From contig NZ_SZPR01000039.1 of NCBI RefSeq assembly GCF_005280195.1, positions 1 to 47,266 of the forward strand: 47,266 nt of DNA. Reading direction: 5' to 3'. The DNA is from Streptomyces galbus (GTDB lineage: Bacteria; Actinomycetota; Actinomycetes; Streptomycetales; Streptomycetaceae). The notes beneath the pieces were generated by a model that was not told the DNA's origin, searched no databases, and saw only the letters and a list, made by a program, of their open reading frames with translations. This document shows positions 41,877 to 47,266 of the stretch, piece by piece; positions within the stretch are counted from its first letter, which is position 1; every line of letters starts with the position of its first letter. A program made the translations under genes and the position numbers.

Positions 41877-42259
41877 ACGCCCTCCGTGTGACGACCGCCG
41901 CGGCCGGTCTGGCGCTGATGGGCGTCGGGGTGTCCCTGCTGGGTGACGTACGCGACCCCATGGGCGTGCTGCTGTGGCTCGGCGGGGCGGTCGTCCTGCA
42001 CGACGCGCTGATCGCCCCGCTGGTGCTCCTGGTCGGACTGGTCGTGGTGCGCGGCGGGGCGCGCGGACCGGTCCGCGGCGCCCTGCTGGTCGCGGGCGCG
42101 CTGACGGCGGTCGCGCTGCCGGTCCTGCTGCGCCCGGGCAGGACGGCCAACCCGTCGGTGCTGCCGCTGGACTATCCGCGCAACTGGCTGATCGCGCTGG
42201 CGGCCGTGGCGGTGCTGACGGGGGTGTGGTTCGGCGGCCGCAGATATCGGAGCGACTAA
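41873..42259 (+). CDS. Small membrane protein coupled to the molybdopterin oxidoreductase
   Basis: This is a 128-residue protein with four hydrophobic segments (about 5-22, 32-58, 66-82 and 104-122). The ATG overlaps the TGA of the oxidoreductase gene (ATGA), so it is made together with it and may serve as a membrane partner. I recognise no named domain. A strong terminator follows 29 bases later. Confidence 0.82.
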   Translation: MNALRVTTAAAGLALMGVGVSLLGDVRDPMGVLLWLGGAVVLHDALIAPLVLLVGLVVVRGGARGPVRGALLVAGALTAVALPVLLRPGRTANPSVLPLDYPRNWLIALAAVAVLTGVWFGGRRYRSD

Positions 42260-42287
42260 CAGGTGGAGGTCGAGCACGCCATCTGGC

Positions 42288-42325
42288 GACGGCCGGCACT
42301 CTCCTTCGAGTGAGTGCCGGCCGTC
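42288..42325. terminator. Bidirectional terminator at the NRPS cluster border
   Basis: Perfect 14-base arms (42288-42301 and 42312-42325) flank a 10-base loop. It lies between the convergent stops at 42259 and 42392, so it insulates the molybdopterin operon from the peptide cluster. Confidence 0.82.
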
Positions 42326-42391
42326 CGCGAGCGTGCAAGCCGGCGGCCAGTTCCTCGCTGTGATGGCGGACCGCTTCACCCGGCGCACCGC

Positions 42392-43027
42392 CTACGGGGG
42401 CGGACCACCGTAAGCCCGTTCGGCCTCCTCGTAGCGTGCGATCAGGAGCGAGTCCATCACGGTGGAACCCGGCCCGAAGAACTTGCCGAACCGCTCCCGG
42501 TAGTGCTGGAACCAGTGCGGTCGTTCCGACAGGAAGAAGACGTCGTGCAGGGCGATGGCGCGAATGGCGAACAGGGGCAGAGGTGCCTTGCTCACCGCGA
42601 AGCGCGGGTTACGGGCAGCCGTCACCTCGCAGTTCTCGTGGAACTGACCGATCATCAGCCCACGTGCCACGAAGGCGTCCTTCACCCGGGCATGAACCTG
42701 ATCGAGCAATCCGGTGTCCTCACTGCGCAGATCAGGAAGGGCGACCACCATGGCCCGCAACATGGGATTGCGGCCCTGCCAGGTTGTCAGCTCGTACTCC
42801 CGCAGACTGCTGTGGGCGATCTCCTCGAGCAGCTCCAGGGTCGGCGCATGACCGACCAGCCGCATGCGGATTTCCATGGTCCGGTTCTTGCGCGAGGGTG
42901 CCACGAAGGGACAGATGGGACCCGTGCGGCCGATCTCCGGATGGCTCGCCGAGATGTACTCGGTCAGCCATTCCTCGACCGCCTCCAGCGCTGAAGCGAA
43001 GTCCACCAGGGCTGCAGTGGACGTCAT
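42392..43027 (-). CDS. Conserved unknown protein of the peptide cluster (possibly DUF6875-like)
   Basis: This 211-residue soluble protein has the segment GPICPFVAPSRKNRTMEIRMRLVG (36-59) and a His/Trp/Tyr-rich C-terminal part (LHDVFFLSERPHWFQHYRERFGKFFG). I do not recognise an enzyme motif. The CPF-(V/A)-P start recalls DUF6875 proteins found near nonribosomal peptide genes, but that is a weak memory-based suggestion. The ATG overlaps the stop of the preceding unknown gene by four bases, so it is the last gene of the five-gene operon. Confidence 0.8.
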   Translation of the reverse strand: MTSTAALVDFASALEAVEEWLTEYISASHPEIGRTGPICPFVAPSRKNRTMEIRMRLVGHAPTLELLEEIAHSSLREYELTTWQGRNPMLRAMVVALPDLRSEDTGLLDQVHARVKDAFVARGLMIGQFHENCEVTAARNPRFAVSKAPLPLFAIRAIALHDVFFLSERPHWFQHYRERFGKFFGPGSTVMDSLLIARYEEAERAYGGPPP

Positions 43028-43587
43028 GACGCACCGGTCGGTTCGGTGACGCGGTCAACGGCGATGCGGGCGAGCCGAAGGATCTCCGACTCGTCCGGGA
43101 TGCGGGTGTTGACGAAGGTGAGGACGTCGTCCTTCGCGGCGATCACCCAGGCGGTGTCGATGACGAAGTGGTCGACGGTGGACACCCAGCGTACCAGGAA
43201 GCCGCCGTCTCCCAGGTTCACGGGCCTCAGGTCCACCCTCGAGATGTCGAGCCGGACGCCGTCGTTGAGTTCCATCCGGTAGTGCGTGCAGGCGTGCACC
43301 GCGTCGTGGAGCTCCTGGTAGACCTGCCGGCAGGTCCCGTCCCGGAACTCGGCGACATGGTGGAACACCACCGAGCCCACGACGTTCGTGAAGAGCGCGG
43401 AGGCGTGGTGCACCGTATCGGGATGCCCGCCGTGCGTGAGCATGTTGGTCAGGTCGACGATGGCCCGCCCCGACTCGTCGCCGGAGACGAAGACAGGATC
43501 GTAGGCAGCGCTCGGCTCCTCGCCGTAGAACGACTCCTCGAGGTCCTCCTCCCGTAACAGCAGTTGCTGGAATGCGGCGTCGTCCAT
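43024..43587 (-). CDS. Unknown soluble protein of the peptide cluster with a TTA codon
   Basis: This is a 187-residue acidic protein without signal peptide or membrane segment. The C-terminal half (LRPVNLGDGGFLVRWVSTVDHFVIDTAWVIAAKDDVLTFVNTRIPDESEILRLARIAVDRV) is predicted beta-rich with a final helix. It loosely resembles the PknH-type sensor domains, but without export signal. Residue L11 is encoded by TTA (43555-43557), the codon read by the bldA tRNA, so translation may be delayed to late growth. ATG with AGGAG upstream; it overlaps the next gene by four bases. Confidence 0.82.
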   Translation of the reverse strand: MDDAAFQQLLLREEDLEESFYGEEPSAAYDPVFVSGDESGRAIVDLTNMLTHGGHPDTVHHASALFTNVVGSVVFHHVAEFRDGTCRQVYQELHDAVHACTHYRMELNDGVRLDISRVDLRPVNLGDGGFLVRWVSTVDHFVIDTAWVIAAKDDVLTFVNTRIPDESEILRLARIAVDRVTEPTGAS

Positions 43588-43595
43588 CGGGTCTC

Positions 43596-43796
43596 CTATC
43601 GGCGCACGAGGCTCAAGGGGCGCATGTCGGTCCAGTGCTCCTCGACGTAGGCGAGGCAGGTCTGGCGGTCGCTCTGGCCGAGCACCACCGTCCAGCCCGC
43701 GGGCACCTCGGCGAACGAGGGCCACAGCGAGTGCTGGCCCTCCTCGTTGACCAGCACGAGGAAGGTGCCGTCGGCGTTCTCGAAGGGGTTGCTCAT
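43596..43796 (-). CDS. MbtH-like protein (NRPS adenylation-domain chaperone)
   Basis: This 66-residue protein has the complete MbtH signature: SNPFENADGTFLVLVNEEGQHSLWPSFAEVPAGWTVV then CLAYVEEHWTDMRP. The family's conserved S, L, W, P, A, G and W residues are present. MbtH-like proteins bind NRPS adenylation domains and are often needed for their solubility or activity. Two ATGs are adjacent (43799 and 43796); the second has better spacing to GGGAG. It sits in the operon with the ligase and carrier protein and most likely serves the divergent NRPS. Confidence 0.96.
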   Translation of the reverse strand: MSNPFENADGTFLVLVNEEGQHSLWPSFAEVPAGWTVVLGQSDRQTCLAYVEEHWTDMRPLSLVRR

Positions 43797-43842
43797 CATC
43801 GCTCCCTGCGCAGTGCGATCGGATGGGGGCCGGTCGGGTCGG

Positions 43843-44079
43843 TCAGTGCTCCTGCATGGCCCTGGTCACGTAGGTGTGGATGCCGTCGATCGAGGTGAAC
43901 TGGGCCATCTCGTCGAACTGCGGGTCGATGACCACGCCGTACCGCTCCTCCAGGACGTGCTGGAGGATCACCAGGGTGAAGGAGTCGATCACCAGCTCGG
44001 CGCCGTCGGTCAGTTCCTCCGCCGGCCCGAGTCCTGCGTTCTCGATCAATATCGTCCTGAGGTCGTCCTTTGAGATCAC
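43843..44079 (-). CDS. Free-standing acyl carrier protein
   Basis: This is a 78-residue carrier protein. The phosphopantetheine attachment site is S33 in ELVIDSFTLVILQHVLEERYGVVID. It starts at a GTG with AGGAGG 5 bases upstream; an upstream ATG would lie inside the ligase gene. The GTG overlaps the ligase TGA by four bases (GTGA), implying that the ligase charges this carrier. Such pairs activate an acid for transfer to an NRPS starter condensation domain or another enzyme. Confidence 0.92.
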   Translation of the reverse strand: MISKDDLRTILIENAGLGPAEELTDGAELVIDSFTLVILQHVLEERYGVVIDPQFDEMAQFTSIDGIHTYVTRAMQEH

Positions 44080-45479
44080 CGTTCCTCCTGTGCCCGTGAG
44101 GGCGATTCCGCCAGGACGCGTCCGTGCATCAGCGCACGGTCGCGGACCAGCTTCCCCATCGAGTTCCGCGGCAGCAGTCGTGAGACGTGGAACCTCTTCG
44201 GGACCTTGACGGGACTCAGCCGCTCGCGGCACCAGGCCGTCAACTCGTCCGCGCCGACGCCGGGATCGGCGCCCACGAACGCTTCGATGACCTCTCCGTG
44301 TGTCACGACGGCTTCCGTCACTCGCGTGTGGGTCAGCAGGACGTTCTCCACTTCCGCGAGGTCGACCTTCAGACCGCCGATCACGGCCAGCGAATCGGCC
44401 CGGCCGAGCATGCTGAGCACCCCGGTCACCGGGTCCTGCCTGACCCGGTCGTAGGTCCGCAGCCAGCCGTGCGTGTAGCGGTCCGCGTGTTCGCCGTACA
44501 GGTACGGCGAACGATCCATCCGCACGTACAGCTCCTCGTCGACGATCTTGATCTCGGCCCCCGGCACCGGGAGCCCGAGCTGCGGAGGGACGGACGTGCC
44601 GGACAGGTCGCCTGCGATCAGTCCTGTCTCGGTCAGTCCGTAGACCGGGCTGACCGGCAGGCCGAAACGGGCGCGGAAGTTCTCGTACGTCTCCTGCGGC
44701 ACCCGCTCGCCGCCCGATACCGCCAGGCGCAGTGCGGGCAGTCGGGGCCGGTCGGCGACGCGGGACAGCAGGTCATAGTGCACGGGTGTTCCGTAGACCG
44801 CGGTCGCCCCGGTCGCCGCCATGAGCCGAACGACTTCGGCCGGGCGCAGGGTCGGTGGAACGATCAGCCCCGCCCCGGACGCGAGGGCGTGCAGCACGCC
44901 GCTGACCAGGCCCATGTTGTGCATGACCGAGTTCAGCAGCATCACACGGTCGTCCTCACCGGGGACTCCGGGGAGGCCGGCATGCCGGTCGATCTCGGCC
45001 AGCACGGAGTCGGCGGGGCGGCCGATCACCTTGGGCCGGCCGGACGAACCCGAGCTGAATTGCACCAGTTGGATGCCGTCGACGGCGGGGCGGCCGTCCG
45101 GCAGCCGTCGGACCGTGAAGTCCGACTCCTGGCGGAATCCGGCCACCGGCCCTCCGGCGCCGGCCGCGGCGACGAGGTATTGCGGACGCACGAGCTGCGC
45201 CAGCGGTTCGTACTCCGCGGGTTTCAGCCGGAAGTCGACCAGAACCACCTGGGCCCCACAGTTCCACAGGGCCAACAGAACCTGAATGTAAGTGAAAGAC
45301 GGTGTCATCCTCAGAAGAACCGAGTTGCCTGCGCCGATTCCCTGCTGCCGGAAGCCCTCCTCGAAGTCGGCCACCGCACCGCGTAGCTGTCCCCGGGTGA
45401 CCGGAGCGCTCGAAATGGCCCACAGGTCGTCGTCCGCGCCACGGTCCAGAAGATGACTCATCCACTGCGTCGTTGCCAT
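44076..45479 (-). CDS. AMP-dependent acyl ligase (class I adenylate-forming enzyme)
   Basis: In this 467-residue enzyme the phosphate loop is FSSGSSGRPK (141-150). The A5 motif is YGLTETG (280-286), the A7-like aspartate lies in RTYDRV (D343), A8 is LGRADSLAVIGGLKVD and the catalytic A10 lysine is K443 in NSMGKLVRD. It adenylates a carboxylic acid and probably loads it on the coupled carrier protein. It is shorter than fatty-acyl ligases, and its acid cannot be read from sequence. The start is an ATG with AAGGAAA upstream. It heads the five-gene operon and is divergent from the NRPS. Confidence 0.92.
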   Translation of the reverse strand: MATTQWMSHLLDRGADDDLWAISSAPVTRGQLRGAVADFEEGFRQQGIGAGNSVLLRMTPSFTYIQVLLALWNCGAQVVLVDFRLKPAEYEPLAQLVRPQYLVAAAGAGGPVAGFRQESDFTVRRLPDGRPAVDGIQLVQFSSGSSGRPKVIGRPADSVLAEIDRHAGLPGVPGEDDRVMLLNSVMHNMGLVSGVLHALASGAGLIVPPTLRPAEVVRLMAATGATAVYGTPVHYDLLSRVADRPRLPALRLAVSGGERVPQETYENFRARFGLPVSPVYGLTETGLIAGDLSGTSVPPQLGLPVPGAEIKIVDEELYVRMDRSPYLYGEHADRYTHGWLRTYDRVRQDPVTGVLSMLGRADSLAVIGGLKVDLAEVENVLLTHTRVTEAVVTHGEVIEAFVGADPGVGADELTAWCRERLSPVKVPKRFHVSRLLPRNSMGKLVRDRALMHGRVLAESPSRAQEER

Positions 45480-45696
45480 ACGGGTTTCCTTTTATGCATC
45501 GGGAAACGTGCGGTCGGCATTTATGGCAAGTGAAGCTAACACCGGCGAGAAACAGCAGGCAAGAGCCGGTCGATCAAGGCGAACGGTCCCGCGATCGATG
45601 GGCGGGTCCCCGCGTCGGCAGGGCGCGGCCCACGGTGAAAGCCTCCCTCCCGTGTGTGGCGGGCATCGCCCACACTCCACGGTGTGTCAGGCGCGT

Positions 45697-45732
45697 TCCG
45701 TTGCGTGTCCCGCCGGCGGGACACGCAACGGA
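45697..45732. repeat. 36-bp perfect palindrome upstream of the NRPS gene
   Basis: Two exactly complementary 18-base arms (45697-45714 and 45715-45732) meet with no spacer; the sequence starts TCCGTTGCGTGTCCCGCC. With no loop it is a poor RNA terminator but a good binding site for a dimeric or tetrameric regulator. It is placed 30 bases before the proposed NRPS promoter. Confidence 0.8.
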
Positions 45733-45761
45733 CATGCACCTGGCATAGCCGGTTGATTTTC

Positions 45762-45791
45762 TTGACCCTCCGGATCTCCCAGGGTTAGGTT
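45762..45791 (+). promoter_or_regulatory. Candidate vegetative promoter of the NRPS gene
   Basis: TTGACC (45762-45767), an 18-base spacer and TAGGTT (45786-45791) fit the HrdB-type consensus TTGACN-N16-18-TANNNT. The start codon follows 188 bases later. Confidence 0.45.
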
Positions 45792-45978
45792 CCCCCTGTC
45801 GCGTTCCAGGCGGATCTGTCCGGCTCCTGTGTATACACGGTGATGCACGTCGCTCCCGCAGAGCGGTGGTCGACTTTTTCTGCGCGATCGAATCAACGAC
45901 GCGTTCTCCAGGACAGTGCGAGATTTTCATTCCTGCCTCTCCGGCCGTCCGCGCGGGGGAATTATCGGAGGTGGAGAC

Positions 45979-47266
45979 TTGTCCGACAGTGCCGGCACCA
46001 CGCTGCCCCTCACGGCCGCGCAACGCGAAATATGGATCGCCGAGCAACGGCTTGGGAGAGGAAATCGCGTTTTCCGGGTGGGGGAGTACCTGGAGATCCA
46101 CGGAAGCGTGGACCCGCAGCTGTTCGCGCGGGCCTTGACAACCGTCGTCGCCGAGGCGCAGGCGCTGCACGTCCGCTTCGTCGAGGAACCCGGCGGGGTT
46201 CGGCAGGTTCTACGGGAGCCTGCCGACCAGCCGCTCACCGTCACCGACCTGAGTCTTGAGCAGGACCCCGAACAGGCCGCCCGCGCGTGGATGGACAGCG
46301 CGGTCGCCAGGCCCATGGACCTCACCGATGACCCACTGTTCGAGTACGCGCTCCTGAAGCTGAGCGGCGACCGCTTCTGGTGGTACCAGGGCTACCACCA
46401 CGCCGTGATGGACGCCTTCGGGTCCTTGCTGATCACCCGCCGGGTCGCCGACGTCTACACCGCACTGGCCGAAGGCGGCACGGCGGGAGGAAGCCCCTTC
46501 GGCACACTGTCCGACCTGATCACCGCCGAACAGGCTTACCGAACGTCCGAGCGTTTCCGTCAGGACAGGACCTACTGGACGGAACGCTTCGCCGACCGTC
46601 CGCAGCCGGCCGCGCTCGTCGGCACGCCGTCGACGACACCGGAGCGCTATCTCCGGCACACCGGCACGCTGGACCAGACGGAACACACGGCTCTGCGCGA
46701 CGCGGCCCGCCAGGCCCGCGTCCCCTGGTCGCACTTGGTCATCGCCGCCGCGGCCCTCCACGTCCACCGGATGACCGGCGCGGACACCGTCGTGCTGGGC
46801 CTGCCGGTGACAGCCCGCCTCACCCAGGTGGAGCGCCACACGCCCGGCACGGCCGCCAACGTCCTGCCGCTCCGGCTCACGCTCCGACCGGAGCTGACGC
46901 TCGGCGACCTCCTCGCCCAGATAAGCGAGAACGTGCGCGAACTGGGCGGCCACCAGCGGTACCGGGCCGAGGACATCCAGCGCGACCTGGCACTGCCCAG
47001 CCGCCCGGGCACGTGGTACGCGCCGGTCGTCAACGTCATGTCCTTCGACTATGCGATCACCTTCGCAGGACTGCCGACCACCGCGCACAACCTCTCCTCC
47101 GGCCTGGTGGGCGACTTCACCCTCGCGGTGTGGGACCGGCGCGACGGCAGCGGGCCGGCCATCGACGTCAACTCCCACCCGGACCTGTGCACGCACGACG
47201 AACTGGCCGTCCATCACCGACGCCTGCGCACCGCCCTGCGAGCCGTCGTGGAGTCGGATGTCTCCC
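45979..47266 (+). CDS. Nonribosomal peptide synthetase, N-terminal condensation domain (incomplete, runs off the window)
   Basis: At least 429 residues are visible and the frame is still open at the window end. The start is a TTG 7 bases after GGAGG. The sequence PLTAAQREIWIAEQRLG (10-26) is the C1 motif, and the active-site C3 motif is YHHAVMDAFGS (139-149), with H140, H141 and D145 present but alanine (A146) in place of the usual glycine of HHxxxDG. Later motifs VLGLPVTAR and ANVLPLRL (C5-like) follow. The domain would join an upstream acyl or aminoacyl group to the first amino acid. As the first domain of the protein it probably accepts the acyl group from the free carrier protein made by the divergent operon. 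Confidence 0.92.
   Translation, partial: MSDSAGTTLPLTAAQREIWIAEQRLGRGNRVFRVGEYLEIHGSVDPQLFARALTTVVAEAQALHVRFVEEPGGVRQVLREPADQPLTVTDLSLEQDPEQAARAWMDSAVARPMDLTDDPLFEYALLKLSGDRFWWYQGYHHAVMDAFGSLLITRRVADVYTALAEGGTAGGSPFGTLSDLITAEQAYRTSERFRQDRTYWTERFADRPQPAALVGTPSTTPERYLRHTGTLDQTEHTALRDAARQARVPWSHLVIAAAALHVHRMTGADTVVLGLPVTARLTQVERHTPGTAANVLPLRLTLRPELTLGDLLAQISENVRELGGHQRYRAEDIQRDLALPSRPGTWYAPVVNVMSFDYAITFAGLPTTAHNLSSGLVGDFTLAVWDRRDGSGPAIDVNSHPDLCTHDELAVHHRRLRTALRAVVESDVS

Larger units (their letters stand above)
45480..45978. other. Control region between the divergent ligase operon and NRPS gene
   Basis: This 499-base stretch has no convincing gene and is richer in A/T runs than the surrounding DNA near both start codons (for example 45487-45540 and 45840-45965). 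It holds a perfect 36-bp palindrome (45697-45732), a candidate NRPS promoter (45762-45791), a short palindrome GTGTATACAC at 45829-45838, and a possible second hairpin around 45652-45675. A leader of about 180 bases before the NRPS start would result from the proposed promoter. Confidence 0.6.

Noticed and set aside
38604..42338. 1244-codon minus-strand frame running into the DHA2 exporter
   Set aside because: Only the part from the ATG at 40091 shows transporter sequence; the rest is antisense to the MarR and molybdopterin genes.
1..47266. tRNA, rRNA, CRISPR, insertion sequence, integrase, attachment site or replication origin
   Set aside because: I looked through the spacers and found no sequence with the required conserved elements; nearly all spacers are too short for such features.

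Overview
The window is GC-rich linear-chromosome-style actinomycete DNA, almost certainly Streptomyces. The signs are very high GC with strong third-position bias, many GTG and TTG starts, GGAGG-type ribosome sites, an ABC sugar importer without its own ATPase, dense SpoIIE/RsbW/STAS regulators, and a rare TTA codon in a secondary-metabolite gene. I see no tRNA, rRNA, CRISPR array, transposase or plasmid/phage gene. The replicon end is not in view, and the last gene runs off the right edge.

Left part (1-9178): a DUF4190-like membrane protein, then a partner-switching (anti-sigma / anti-anti-sigma) signalling island. It holds a 1398-residue hybrid kinase-phosphatase-ATPase translationally coupled to a STAS protein on the minus strand. 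Divergent from it lie a STAS protein, a MEDS-STAS fusion and a MEDS-ATPase fusion on the plus strand, and a GAF-SpoIIE phosphatase faces them. No sigma factor is encoded here, so the target must be elsewhere.

Middle-left (9359-22138): an acetyltransferase-TetR operon with a palindromic operator, a small secreted protein, an aldo/keto reductase, an alpha/beta hydrolase with a promoter interlocked with an operator, and a LacI-controlled sugar-use locus. The sugar locus has a secreted GH2 enzyme with an AbfB module, a LacI regulator, a cytoplasmic GH2 enzyme, a binding lipoprotein and two permeases. Three near-identical LacI-type operators tie these transcription units together.

Middle (22168-36679): assorted enzymes (an SDR-like protein without the catalytic tyrosine, an F420/FMN split-barrel protein, a PLP-dependent desulfhydrase/deaminase, a DHFR-like reductase), then a coherent block made of a GH15 enzyme plus MFS transporter operon, a MalT-like LuxR regulator and a run of small membrane/stress proteins. 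Four copies of a 17-bp dyad, roughly TCACCC-N5-GGGTGA, stand 79-97 bp upstream of four start codons in this block and suggest one local regulon.

Right part (36645-47266): an MFS exporter with a CGNR-type regulator, a DHA2 exporter with a MarR regulator, a membrane-anchored molybdopterin oxidoreductase with a small membrane partner, a strong terminator, and then the edge of a nonribosomal peptide cluster. The cluster has a five-gene minus-strand operon (adenylate-forming ligase, acyl carrier protein, MbtH-like protein, two unknown proteins, one with a TTA codon) and a divergent NRPS that begins with a condensation domain, an arrangement that suggests an N-acylated peptide.
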